64,000 bases of DNA from Pseudomonas turukhanskensis (GTDB lineage Bacteria; Pseudomonadota; Gammaproteobacteria; Pseudomonadales; Pseudomonadaceae), in the NCBI RefSeq assembly GCF_027922365.1, contig NZ_BSFN01000001.1:385671-449670 (forward strand), in the 5' to 3' direction. The position numbers and the translations under genes were made by a program. A model generated the notes under the pieces. That model did no database searches, had not been told where the DNA came from, and worked only from the letters and a program-made list of their open reading frames with translations. Position 1 is the stretch's first letter. Each line of letters starts with the position of its first letter. Positions 55,447-63,594 of the stretch are shown piece by piece.

Positions 55447-56055
55447 ATGGATGATCTGGTCAGGGAAGTGATCCCGCTACTGCAGTATCTGATTCCAGGC
55501 TTTCTCGCCGCCTGGATCTTTTATTCACTCACCGCCTTCAAACGCCCCGACAGCTTTGGGCAGATTGTTCAGGCGTTGATTTTTACGTTTGTCATTCATG
55601 GGGTGGTGGCCACGCTTGGGTGGGGGCTGATGGCGGTTGGGGATCGCTTCTTTTCCGTCGGTTACTGGAACGCCGTAGCTCAATCCCTTTGTTCGTTTCT
55701 GGTGGCGGTGAGCCTAGGTTTGGGCTCTTGTTACATAGCCAATAATGACAGCCTTCACAGGTTACTTAGAAACAGCAAAATCACCTCCAAGACTTCCTAT
55801 TCGTCGGAGTGGTTTAGTGCTTTCGCCGGCTATCGGCGGTTTATCGTTCTGCACCTGTGGGATGAAAGACGACTATACGGGTGGCCATCAGAATGGCCTT
55901 CGGATCCTAGTGCTGGACAGTTTGTTATGCAGGAACCAAGCTGGCTTGACGATAAGGGAGACGAGACTCCGCTAAAGGCGGAGGTCTTGCTAATCGACGT
56001 TGCAAAAGTGCAGTGGATAGAATTCTCGCCTCCACAACTGAGGACAGCTAAATGA
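55447..56055 (+). CDS. DUF6338-type membrane protein
   Basis: A 202-residue protein with an N-terminal membrane region: YLIPGFLAAWIFYSLTAF (about 14-31), a second helix about 42-62 (ALIFTFVIHGVVATLGWGLM) and a third about 76-97. It has a cytoplasmic C-terminal part (about 100-202) ending in a short beta-rich domain. This layout and the opening VIPLLQYLIPGFLAAWI resemble DUF6338 proteins, whose function is unknown. GGGAGTTGAG precedes the ATG. The stop overlaps the start of a 46-residue downstream gene (ATGA), so the two are translationally coupled. Confidence 0.72.
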   Translation: MDDLVREVIPLLQYLIPGFLAAWIFYSLTAFKRPDSFGQIVQALIFTFVIHGVVATLGWGLMAVGDRFFSVGYWNAVAQSLCSFLVAVSLGLGSCYIANNDSLHRLLRNSKITSKTSYSSEWFSAFAGYRRFIVLHLWDERRLYGWPSEWPSDPSAGQFVMQEPSWLDDKGDETPLKAEVLLIDVAKVQWIEFSPPQLRTAK

Positions 56056-56192
56056 CTGCCAAAGCCCCCCAACCTCTGCAAGGTCGCTCGCGTCCTGCAT
56101 TGGCAGAAGATGGCAAGACTGTTCTTCCGGCCACTATCGTTCGTCCGAAGGCGTCGGTTGCGCCCCCGCCACCTAAAAAACCGGTTGCCTGA
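56052..56192 (+). CDS. Small proline-rich protein coupled to the DUF6338 gene
   Basis: A 46-residue ORF starting in an ATGA overlap with the preceding stop. It begins MTAKAPQPLQGRSRPALAED and ends VAPPPPKKPVA. It has no membrane segment and is basic and proline-rich, probably disordered, perhaps a ligand or adaptor for the membrane protein. The overlap and frame are clear. I recognise no family. The following 56193-56416 has no recognisable gene or element. Confidence 0.6.
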   Translation: MTAKAPQPLQGRSRPALAEDGKTVLPATIVRPKASVAPPPPKKPVA

Positions 56193-56416
56193 TCACGCAT
56201 TGGCGCCGAACGTTTCTGCGGCCAGCGGGTGTTCTATTCCAGCCCGACGCCGCGCACGTTCCGCGCCACAAACAGTCGCCTCCCGCAACGCCTATCAGTA
56301 GATTGACTGCCCGGCATTAATGCCCCCAAAACTCTCTGAATTTTCCCCGGCAGTCGCGCTCCAAACCCGCAGGCACTCGTGGGCGCGGGCGCAGGGTTGC
56401 GGGGTAGGGTGGGACG

Positions 56417-58531
56417 ATGTCTTTTCTAATGGATAGCCATGCGTGTGTCGGCTGGGGTGGCGAGATGGCCGAACGGATTCGTGCGTTCGATTGGGCGAGC
56501 ACGGACCTCGGCGCCATCGACACCTGGTCTAAAAGCCTGTGCACCAACGTGCAGATGTTGCTGGCATCTCCGGTACCTTTGGTGATGCTCTGGGATCACC
56601 CCGGTTACATGATCTACAACGATGCGTACGCCATTTTTGCCGGCGGCCGTCACCCCTATCTATTGGGAACTCCCGTTGAGCTGGGCTGGCCGGAGGTCGC
56701 CGACTTCAATCGTAATATCGTCGATGTCTGCCTGGCCGGCGGTACGCTTTCTTACGCCAAAAAAGAACTGGAGTTGCTGCGCAACGGCAAGCCTGAGTCG
56801 GTATGGCTAGACCTGCACTACAGCCCCGTGTGTGACGACCACGGCAAGCCAGCCGGTGTGATTGCCATCGTGGTCGAAATCACCGCTCAGGTGGTGTCCG
56901 AGCAGCAACGCAGCGAAGCGGAAGCGGCGTTTCGTGCCGCCGACGAACGCTTGCAACTGGCCCTCAATGCCGGTGCCTTGCTCGGCTCGTTTGTTTGGGA
57001 CGTGGCCAAGGATCAGCTTTCCGGTGACGAACGTTTCGCCCGTACGTTTTCCTACCCGCTGGACCAACCGCTGGACAACCTGCCCATCGCCAGCGCCAAT
57101 GCCGTCATCCACCCGGACGATCTCCCCCGCGTTAACCGCCTTATTCAATACACCCTTAAACAAGGCGGCCCCTACAACGCCGAGTACCGTATTCGACGGC
57201 CTGATGGTGAATATTTGTGGGTACAAGCCAGTGGCCGTTGCGAGTTCGACGACACCGGTAAGCCGCTGCGTTTTCCGGGGCTTATTTTTGATATTCACGA
57301 ACGCAAAGTGGCCGAAGAGTCGCTGCTGCAGCTTACGCACACGCTGGAGCAACGGGTGGCCGCCGAGGTGCAGGCCCGCTCTGACGTGGAGGCGCGGTTG
57401 CGCCAGGCGCAGAAGCTGGAGGCCATTGGTGGGCTTACCGGCGGTGTCGCCCACGACTTCAATAACCTGCTGCAGGTGATTGCCTCCAACCTGCACCTGC
57501 TGGCTCGCCAGGAGCCGGACAACACCAATGTGCAGCGGCGGTTGAGTTCGGCCCTGGCGGCGGTGGACAAGGGTGCCAAGCTGTCGTCGCAACTGCTGGC
57601 CTTTGCCCGGCAGCAACCGCTGTCACCAGCGGTGTACAGCCTGACGAGCCTGTACGACGGCCTGGGCGAAGTGCTGCCACGCGCCCTCGGGGAAATGATT
57701 CAGATCGACCTGCAACTCACGGCCGAACCCTGGAGTGTGCACCTGGACCGCAACCAGCTGGAAAATGCCCTGCTCAACCTGGCGCTCAATGCGCGCGATG
57801 CCATGCATGGCGAGGGCACCATCCAGATCCACGCCAATAACGTGGTACTCGATGAAGCCTTCTGCGAAGGCAAAGAGATCAAAGCCGGTGAGTACGTGCA
57901 CCTGTGCGTCGCGGACACCGGCAGCGGCATGGACACCGAGGTGCTGGGGCATGCCTTCGAGCCCTTTTTCACCACCAAACCCAACGGTCACGGCACCGGT
58001 CTTGGGTTGAGCATGGTGTTCGGCTTCGTCAAACAGAGCGGCGGGCATATCGAAATGACCAGCCAGCCCGGCGAGGGCACCACGGTGCACCTGTATTTTC
58101 CCCGTAGCACACTGGCCGAGAACCCGCGCCCGGCGGTGGCAACCGGCAATGAAGAAACCCGTACCGGCGGCGAAATCATTCTGGTGGTCGAAGACAACGC
58201 CGACGTACGCTGCACCGTCGACGAGTTGCTGCAGCAGTTAGGTTACACGGTGCTGCTTGCGGCCAATGGCGACGCGGCGATGGACGTGCTGCAAAGCGGC
58301 GCCCATGTCGACCTGATTTTCACCGACGTGGTAATGCCCGGCACCGTGAAAAGCGCTGATCTGGCCGCTTGGGCCAAACTGCAAACGCCCGCGATTCCCG
58401 TGTTATTCACCAGCGGCCACACTCGCGACATCATTTCGCGCAATCACCAGCTCACTCCCGATATCCACCTGCTCAGCAAACCCTACGGTCCGCAAGCGCT
58501 GGTAGATATGCTGAAACTGGCCCTCGCCTAA
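56417..58531 (+). CDS. PAS hybrid sensor histidine kinase with receiver domain
   Basis: A 704-residue cytoplasmic kinase with no membrane segment. There are two PAS domains (about 45-165 and 180-305; the second ends in a PAC, YRIRRPDGEYLWVQASGRCEF), then a HisKA domain with the phospho-accepting His346 in GGVAHDFNNLL and an HATPase domain (NLALNARDAM, VADTGSGMD, GTGLGLSMVFG). A C-terminal receiver (about 585-704) has Asp637 in IFTDVVMPG. The HDFNN H-box type is common in hybrid kinases that signal to a separate protein. No partner regulator lies nearby. An internal ATG at 56429 is an alternative start. Confidence 0.92.
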   Translation: MSFLMDSHACVGWGGEMAERIRAFDWASTDLGAIDTWSKSLCTNVQMLLASPVPLVMLWDHPGYMIYNDAYAIFAGGRHPYLLGTPVELGWPEVADFNRNIVDVCLAGGTLSYAKKELELLRNGKPESVWLDLHYSPVCDDHGKPAGVIAIVVEITAQVVSEQQRSEAEAAFRAADERLQLALNAGALLGSFVWDVAKDQLSGDERFARTFSYPLDQPLDNLPIASANAVIHPDDLPRVNRLIQYTLKQGGPYNAEYRIRRPDGEYLWVQASGRCEFDDTGKPLRFPGLIFDIHERKVAEESLLQLTHTLEQRVAAEVQARSDVEARLRQAQKLEAIGGLTGGVAHDFNNLLQVIASNLHLLARQEPDNTNVQRRLSSALAAVDKGAKLSSQLLAFARQQPLSPAVYSLTSLYDGLGEVLPRALGEMIQIDLQLTAEPWSVHLDRNQLENALLNLALNARDAMHGEGTIQIHANNVVLDEAFCEGKEIKAGEYVHLCVADTGSGMDTEVLGHAFEPFFTTKPNGHGTGLGLSMVFGFVKQSGGHIEMTSQPGEGTTVHLYFPRSTLAENPRPAVATGNEETRTGGEIILVVEDNADVRCTVDELLQQLGYTVLLAANGDAAMDVLQSGAHVDLIFTDVVMPGTVKSADLAAWAKLQTPAIPVLFTSGHTRDIISRNHQLTPDIHLLSKPYGPQALVDMLKLALA

Positions 58532-58609
58532 CCCACTTCACATTTTCAACCTGCAACTTGTCGTATCAGCTGAACTCCTGGCGCTGAGCGAGAGTCGGAG
58601 TTTTGTCTG

Positions 58610-58625
58610 TGTATTTCTGGATACA
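58610..58625. promoter_or_regulatory. Inverted repeat upstream of the BrnA-like gene
   Basis: TGTAT-6 nt-ATACA lies 63 nt before the ATG at 58688 in an AT-richer patch. It looks like an operator or promoter element, but no -35/-10 pair with good spacing was found. Confidence 0.3.
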
Positions 58626-58687
58626 AGCGTGTGGAAAGAAGAATTGAAGCGAACCGGCCGGGCACGGCGGTACGCAGAGGGAACCGG

Positions 58688-58948
58688 ATGACTGAACTAC
58701 AAAGTACCGACGAATTGCTCGAAGAGCTGTTTGGCGACCCCCAAGCAGCCGCTGCCGCCGCCAAAGCGCGCCTTGCTGCGCCCTTTTCCCGCGAAGAGCG
58801 GCGCCAACCGGAAGAGGTGCACCTGCAACTCGATCCGCAGGTTCTTGAAGCCTTTCGCAGCGCAGGCGGCGATTGGCAAAAGCGCATCAACCTGGCGCTG
58901 AGCACTTGGCTGGTCGAAAACGACCCCAAACAGATGCACAGCGCCTAG
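58688..58948 (+). CDS. BrnA antitoxin-like protein without BrnT
   Basis: An 86-residue protein. The C-terminal part (EVHLQLDPQVLEAFRSAGGDWQKRINLALSTWL) matches the BrnA ribbon-helix-helix domain, which represses its operon and neutralises the RNase BrnT. The N-terminal 40 residues are acidic then alanine-rich. The ATG at 58688 follows GAGGGAACC; the frame is open to 58631 without better evidence. No BrnT-like gene lies upstream or downstream, and a terminator follows directly, so this is an orphan. Confidence 0.8.
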   Translation: MTELQSTDELLEELFGDPQAAAAAAKARLAAPFSREERRQPEEVHLQLDPQVLEAFRSAGGDWQKRINLALSTWLVENDPKQMHSA

Positions 58949-58965
58949 CGCAAAACACTTAAAAG

Positions 58966-58990
58966 ACGGGGCCTTTCGAGGCCCCGTTTT
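58966..58990 (+). terminator. Terminator after the BrnA-like gene
   Basis: The 9-bp stem ACGGGGCCT / AGGCCCCGT around a TTCG tetraloop is followed by TTT, 17 nt after the stop. Confidence 0.88.
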
Positions 58991-59104
58991 CGTTGGTGCA
59001 GTAAACCGAGCACACCGGGTTACTTTTCCCACAAAAAATCGTCCAGGTGCCTTCGCACGCTGTCCGCGCTCGTGGGTTGTTCGTTGTCGATGAGCCATTT
59101 CTAA

Positions 59105-59123
59105 TAGGGAAAAAATTTCCCTA
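59105..59123. promoter_or_regulatory. Operator-like palindrome before the DUF4160/DUF2442 pair
   Basis: TAGGGAAA-AAA-TTTCCCTA, a perfect 8-bp inverted repeat with a 3-nt spacer, ends 11 nt before the ATG at 59135. The helix-turn-helix protein encoded second in the pair is the obvious candidate ligand. Confidence 0.6.
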
Positions 59124-59134
59124 GCAGGAATACA

Positions 59135-59374
59135 ATGGCTACGTTGATAAGCACCGGCGCATGGAAGATCAAAATCTACCCCAACGACCATCCACCGCCG
59201 CACTTTCACCTGCAGACCGCCGATGGTGAATCGCTGGTGGAAATTCTCCCCCTGAGAGTCAGCCGTAATGGCGCCAACAAGCGCGCGCAAAAAGAAGCGC
59301 TTGAATGGGCCCTGCACCACCAGCCCCTGCTGAGCCGGGTTTGGGACGAACAAAACCACAGGAGCGACGCATGA
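59135..59374 (+). CDS. DUF4160 protein
   Basis: A 79-residue protein with the DUF4160 core: IKIYPNDHPPPHFHL at the start, then DGESLVEILPL and a C-terminal helix (KRAQKEALEWALHHQPLLSRVWDE). The conserved HPPPHFH is metal-site-like, but activity is unknown. AGGAA precedes the ATG. The stop overlaps the start of the DUF2442 gene by 4 nt (ATGA). DUF4160 and DUF2442 genes are often adjacent, and this layout is toxin-antitoxin-like, but the role is not proven. Confidence 0.85.
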   Translation: MATLISTGAWKIKIYPNDHPPPHFHLQTADGESLVEILPLRVSRNGANKRAQKEALEWALHHQPLLSRVWDEQNHRSDA

Positions 59375-59925
59375 ACAGCAAGCTGCGAATTGCCGCCGTT
59401 GAGCCGCTGCCGGCCAAGCACAGCCTGCGCCTGACCTGGAGCGACGGCCGTGCCTTGAACGTAAACCTGGCTGAAGCGATACACACCTTCGCTGTGCTAA
59501 CGCCCCTGCAAGACCCGGCGTTATTTCAGCAGGCGCAGGTAGGCGAGTGGGGCTTTGACGTGGCGTGGCCGGGCGACATCGAAGTGTCGGCCGCCACACT
59601 GTATCGGTTGGCCATGGAGCAAGCGGGCCAGGCGATGCCCAAACGCGCCTTCAAGGACTGGATGCACCGCCACGGGCTGTCGCTTACCGGCGCGGCCCAG
59701 GCACTGCACCTCACCCGCCGCACTATCACCGCCTACAGTTCGGGCCCCAACCCCATTCCCTACCACATCGCGTTGGCCTGCAAAGGCTGGGAAGTGCTGC
59801 ATGGTGCCGGTAGCTATCCCGTGGCTGAATCCGAGCGCGGGCAATACTGCGTCGAGGCTGCCTCAACCAAACCGAAAAAATCCGCCAGCAAGCGCAAGCC
59901 CACCAACAAAAACGGAGCCCTCTGA
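59371..59925 (+). CDS. DUF2442 protein with helix-turn-helix
   Basis: A 184-residue protein. The N-terminal DUF2442 domain (about 1-80) has LRLTWSDGRALNVNLAEAI and WGFDVAWPGDIEVSAATLYRLA. It is followed by an XRE-like helix-turn-helix (about 95-135; LSLTGAAQALHLTRRTITAYSSG, then PYHIALACKGWE) and a basic tail (KPKKSASKRKPTNK). The ATG at 59371 has GGAG upstream and overlaps the DUF4160 stop. It could bind the palindrome at 59105-59123 and repress its own operon. Confidence 0.85.
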   Translation: MNSKLRIAAVEPLPAKHSLRLTWSDGRALNVNLAEAIHTFAVLTPLQDPALFQQAQVGEWGFDVAWPGDIEVSAATLYRLAMEQAGQAMPKRAFKDWMHRHGLSLTGAAQALHLTRRTITAYSSGPNPIPYHIALACKGWEVLHGAGSYPVAESERGQYCVEAASTKPKKSASKRKPTNKNGAL

Positions 59926-59937
59926 GGCCCCGTTTTT
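59908..59937 (+). terminator. Terminator overlapping the end of the DUF2442 gene
   Basis: AAAAACGGAGCC / GGCCCCGTTTTT (one A-C mismatch) with a 6-nt loop containing part of the stop codon ends in six Ts. Confidence 0.8.
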
Positions 59938-59951
59938 TATACGCCTAGCGC

Positions 59952-60145
59952 CTACACCAACGGATGAGAGGCATCCACCAGCGCGCGGGCCATTTCACCG
60001 AGGTACTGCGCCGCGTCAGTCTCCACGCTTTTCCCAGAGCTGTTCCTACGATATTTATTCAAGTAGCCAGCGCTACTTTGTTCGTTCGACAACATTCAGC
60101 CTCAATATTTGGGAAAGCAATTGAGGCTGAAGCCTCTCCTACAGG
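59952..60145 (-). pseudogene. Possible 3' remnant of a gene, then a single REP element
   Basis: On the minus strand a frame ending at TAG 59954-59952 reads ETDAAQYLGEMARALVDASH near its end, which looks like the C-terminus of a protein, but upstream it loses coding character and has no start. I do not know the family. A lone REP element (GAGGCTGAAGCCTCTCCTACAGG region, 60118-60145) lies on the other side. The rest of 59938-60208 shows nothing recognisable. Confidence 0.3.
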
Positions 60146-60208
60146 ACCGTGCAACACCGCTTGGCATAAGCGGTAATGAATACCCCCGCGACAAGCAATG
60201 CCAACAGC

Positions 60209-60910
60209 CTAGATCACCTTCACCGCCCGCCCAATAAATTGCACCGGCCCCGTCGGTTTACCAATCGGCGAGCCAGTCTTTTGCTCCAACGTCAGCTCAA
60301 ACAACTGGTTGTCCTGCAACGGCGGCAACTTGTCCAAAGGCACGTGCAACGTCTCCCCAGGCTTAACCAATCCCAGTGAAACTGGCCCTTGCCAGCCATC
60401 GGCCTTGGTCCAGAACTCCAGCGCCTTGTCCGCCGGCACCTCAGCCCTACCCAGCGGAATCAACTGGATTTCACGCGGATCATTCGCTTGCACCACCCAG
60501 CCCGGCGCATTGCTTTGCGGGGCCACCAACACCACCAGATAAGTAGGCGAACCCACCGGCACGGTGCGAATCACCAGCCAACCCGCCAGCACCAATGATG
60601 CGGTGAGCCCAAGCAGGCTCAACCCCCGCCACAGGGCAAGCAGGTTCCACCAGCCAGTAGCCACCGGTTGGGCCGGGCGGGCAAATGCAAGGCTGCGTTC
60701 AATGCGCGTCCACAGCAGGCGGGAAGGCGTTTGCGCCGGAGCCAGCTCGGTCAGCGGGTGCAAGCGTTGCTCCCACCGGTCTACCGCTGCACGCAAGGCC
60801 GGTTCGGACGGCAGTCGTTGCTGCAGCTGGGCACGCGCCTCGGCTGCCAGGGTGCCAAGCACATATTCGCCGGCCAGTTCCTCGAGTTCGGCGTCGCGCG
60901 CGTCCGTCAT
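60209..60910 (-). CDS. Anti-sigma factor, RskA/ChrR-like membrane type
   Basis: A 233-residue protein. The N-terminal anti-sigma domain (about 1-65) has DAELEELAGEYVLGTLAAEAR, where the usual zinc ligands HXXXCXXC are absent. One membrane helix lies at about 88-112 (LSLLGLTASLVLAGWLVI). The C-terminal periplasmic RskA-like domain runs from about 115 to 233 (PTYLVVLVAPQSNAPGWVV, LIPLGRAEVPADKALEFW). The ATG at 60910 overlaps the sigma-factor stop (ATGA), so the pair is coupled. It probably holds the sigma factor at the membrane until a signal arrives. Confidence 0.9.
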   Translation of the reverse strand: MTDARDAELEELAGEYVLGTLAAEARAQLQQRLPSEPALRAAVDRWEQRLHPLTELAPAQTPSRLLWTRIERSLAFARPAQPVATGWWNLLALWRGLSLLGLTASLVLAGWLVIRTVPVGSPTYLVVLVAPQSNAPGWVVQANDPREIQLIPLGRAEVPADKALEFWTKADGWQGPVSLGLVKPGETLHVPLDKLPPLQDNQLFELTLEQKTGSPIGKPTGPVQFIGRAVKVI

Positions 60911-61521
60911 CCCATGCACCCCCGCAATGCCGCCAGGCTGCGCTTTATCCAGGCTTTGACGGTGCCCAGCGGGGTCGCCAGCTTTTGTGAAATTTCAGCG
61001 TGGGAGTAACCGTCGACGTAGGCGTGAATTACACAGCTACGGCGCTGGGGCTCCAGTTGGTCCAGGCACAGGTGAATGCGCTCGGCCTGCATTACGCCGC
61101 TCCAGTCGAGTCGTTCAGTGGCTATGGCCAGGGCATCGAGAGCGGTGTCCTGCACCTGTACTTCTCGGCCCTGGCTGCGCAGGTAGTTCAAGGCAAGGTG
61201 GCGAGTAACGCTGAATATCCAGCCGCGTGCCGACCCTCGTTGCGGGTCGAAGCTGCCAGCGCCGGTCCAGATTTTGATAAAGGCGTCATGCACGATGTCC
61301 TCCGCCAAGGCGGTGTCTCGCACCAGTTGTCGGGCAACGCCCAGCAGGCGTGCGCCTTCCTGTTCGTACAAGTGCTGCAAGGCTTGGCGCTCGCCGCGTG
61401 CACAGGCAGCCAGCGTAGCGTCGTAATCAAAGGTGAGTTCGGGCAAGGGGTGAGCCGTCGCAGGGAGTGAAGGGGCATGCGCAAAGCAGCCTAGACGACT
61501 TTGCGAATGCCCATATGTCAC
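60907..61521 (-). CDS. ECF RNA polymerase sigma factor
   Basis: A sigma-70 family factor of up to 204 residues with region 2 (LAEDIVHDAFIKIWTGAGSFD) and region 4 (RRSCVIHAYVDGYSHAEISQKLATPLGTVKAWIKRSLAALR). The first ATG is at 61521, but conserved sequence begins near residue 28; a TTG at 61446 would give about 179 residues, nearer the family length. It lies 12 nt after the DUF3455 gene and overlaps its anti-sigma gene. Confidence 0.92.
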   Translation of the reverse strand: MTYGHSQSRLGCFAHAPSLPATAHPLPELTFDYDATLAACARGERQALQHLYEQEGARLLGVARQLVRDTALAEDIVHDAFIKIWTGAGSFDPQRGSARGWIFSVTRHLALNYLRSQGREVQVQDTALDALAIATERLDWSGVMQAERIHLCLDQLEPQRRSCVIHAYVDGYSHAEISQKLATPLGTVKAWIKRSLAALRGCMG

Positions 61522-61533
61522 GAACGTTTCCGG

Positions 61534-62070
61534 TTATTTGGCGGCCCAGAAAATGTAGTCGGCCTGGTAACTCACCACTTCACGTTTGCCTTTATCGGCG
61601 CTGGTGCAGGGGGCTGCCGGCGCTACGCCGCCTTTAAGCGCAACACGCTGGATGTACGTCACCCCACTCATGGCACCGCTGCCCTCTGCCGGGTTGGCCT
61701 TCACCAATTGATACGGCAGGTTGCCGGCACTGGAAGGCGCGACCGCCACCTGAGTGCCGGTGACCTTCGAGCCGTCCTGGGCTTGCCAGGTTGCCGGTGG
61801 GCCAAAATAGGTGCCCACTTGCTTGCCGCTGCGGTCGCTCAGCACGGCTTTGGGGCCGACGAAAAACCATTCGGTCTGGCCGGCGGCGTCCGCTTTGTCA
61901 CGGCATTCGTAGGTGATTTCACCCTTGCCTACGGTTTCCAGCGTCACCTTGTGGCCGTCGGGCACTTTGACGCTCTCGGGCAATTCCATGGCGGCCTGTG
62001 CAACCGGTGCCAGCAGGCAGCCGGCGATCAGCGAAGTACAGGCCAGGCCAAGCAGTTTTTTGTTGTTCAT
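61534..62070 (-). CDS. DUF3455 secreted protein, first gene of a sigma/anti-sigma operon
   Basis: A 178-residue protein with a signal peptide (MNNKKLLGLACTSLIAGCLLAPVAQAA) and a DUF3455 domain (about 28-178: LPESVKVPDGHKVTLETVGKGEITYEC, WFFVGPKAVLSDRSGKQVGTYFGPPATWQAQDGS). Its function is unknown; it is expected in the periplasm. The ATG at 62070 follows GGAGAG. Upstream, on the minus strand, TGCATCC (62150-62144) and GTAGTA (62126-62121), 17 nt apart, form an ECF-like promoter, so the sigma factor may drive its own operon. Confidence 0.88.
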   Translation of the reverse strand: MNNKKLLGLACTSLIAGCLLAPVAQAAMELPESVKVPDGHKVTLETVGKGEITYECRDKADAAGQTEWFFVGPKAVLSDRSGKQVGTYFGPPATWQAQDGSKVTGTQVAVAPSSAGNLPYQLVKANPAEGSGAMSGVTYIQRVALKGGVAPAAPCTSADKGKREVVSYQADYIFWAAK

Positions 62071-62178
62071 GCGGTTCTCTCCAGTAGGGATCTGCGTGCA
62101 GCGCATTTGGCTGCTGGAGGTACTACACACGGCAACGCTTTTTGGATGCAGCGGCGCAAAAATAATGCAGGCGGCCGG

Positions 62179-63408
62179 TTAACCGGCCTTGGCTCTCACC
62201 GCTTCCAGTGCCTGCGCCAACGGCTGCGGCCGCCCAAGTAAATACCCCTGAATCTTATGCACCCCCAGCGCCCGCAAGGTCTCAAGCTCCTGCTGCGTCT
62301 CAACCCCTTCGGCCACCACACTGCTCCCCGTCTCACGCGCAAAGGCGATCAACGAAGACGCCAGCGCCCGACGCTTGAAGTCGTTATCAACGCCCTGGGT
62401 AATACTCATATCCAGCTTGATGATGTCCGGGCTCAGCTCCAGGATGTGCCGCATGCTCGCATACCCCGCCCCCGTGTCATCAATCGACAACCTGACCCCG
62501 CGCTGGCGAAACGGCGCCAACGCCTGCTCCAGCCGCACATAGTCGGCCACCGCCGCATGCTCGGTAATCTCCAACACCAACCGCCGTGGCGGCAGGTTTT
62601 GCAGCAGCGGCGTCAGCCTCCCGCTGTACACCAACTGCGGCGAGCAATTAAGCGCCAGGTAGGTGTGGCCCGGCAGGTCGGCGAGCGCTTTGACCGCCAG
62701 TTGAATGGCCCGCAACTCCAGGTCTACACCCAGCCCGGCCTCGGCTGCTTCGAGAAACCATTTGTCCGGGCTGCGCTGGGGCTGCGTGTTGAAGCGCGCC
62801 AGACACTCCCAGCCGCACAGCTCCAGCGTCTGCGAAGCCAGGATGGGCTGGTAGACGATGGTGGGTTGGTCGCCCGCCAGAATCTCGGAAATACGCCGAT
62901 GCTTCTGCACCCGATCACGCACACGCTTGAGCTCGCTGTCGAGCTGATCGGCAATCAGGTCAGCAAACACGCGCATTACTTGCACGTCGCGCTCGCTCAA
63001 GGTCTCGTCTGCCACATAGCCGAAGCAGCAGAGGGTGCCGTAAAGGCGACCGTCGCCCAGCCAGATAGGCACGCTCAAATGTGCGCCGATGGGAATGGCG
63101 GTGGTTTCCGGCAGCTCCATGGCCAGCGGGCACAGCGAGGTGTCGGCGATCAGTTCCGGCAATAGCCCATCGACCACACGCTGGCAGTAGCCGGCCTGAG
63201 GCGCCAGGGTGTCACCGGGGTTGATGGGCGCCGGGCCCTCGGCGTCGACATGGGTGAACACGCGGTCGTCCACACGAAACTGGGCGATAAACGCGACGTC
63301 CATGCCCAAATGCGTGCGCAGGGCCCTGAGCACGCGGTCGATGTAGCTGGAATCAGAGATCCCTTGCGGTCTCAACGCGATTAGGTCGGCAAGTTGCGCG
63401 GCAGTCAT
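62179..63408 (-). CDS. GAF-EAL c-di-GMP phosphodiesterase
   Basis: A 409-residue soluble protein with a GAF sensor (about 20-155) and an EAL domain (about 172-400). The EAL motif is ECL (201-203) in GWECLARF; the metal-binding glutamate, the leucine and the arginine of ExLxR are kept. NCSP, EITEH, DDTGAGYASM, KLDMSI and EGVET are all present, so c-di-GMP hydrolysis is likely. The start at 63408 (MTAAQLADL) is chosen; the frame is open to 63543 without a good ribosome-binding site. Between 63409 and 63594 nothing else was seen. Confidence 0.88.
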   Translation of the reverse strand: MTAAQLADLIALRPQGISDSSYIDRVLRALRTHLGMDVAFIAQFRVDDRVFTHVDAEGPAPINPGDTLAPQAGYCQRVVDGLLPELIADTSLCPLAMELPETTAIPIGAHLSVPIWLGDGRLYGTLCCFGYVADETLSERDVQVMRVFADLIADQLDSELKRVRDRVQKHRRISEILAGDQPTIVYQPILASQTLELCGWECLARFNTQPQRSPDKWFLEAAEAGLGVDLELRAIQLAVKALADLPGHTYLALNCSPQLVYSGRLTPLLQNLPPRRLVLEITEHAAVADYVRLEQALAPFRQRGVRLSIDDTGAGYASMRHILELSPDIIKLDMSITQGVDNDFKRRALASSLIAFARETGSSVVAEGVETQQELETLRALGVHKIQGYLLGRPQPLAQALEAVRAKAG

Positions 63409-63594
63409 TCCATGAGCCTCCAGATATACAACACCTGAAACTAAAGCCCGAAACTTGGCAACTGGCCACTGCGGCCAACCTATTTTGCGACCGGATGCAG
63501 GTGAGTGTTCACACGGCGCGGGCGTTGGTTGCCTGTGGATCACGGCACCGGCGGAAAGTTGAAGGTTTTCGCGGCTGCCCGCGACGGGCTGTAG

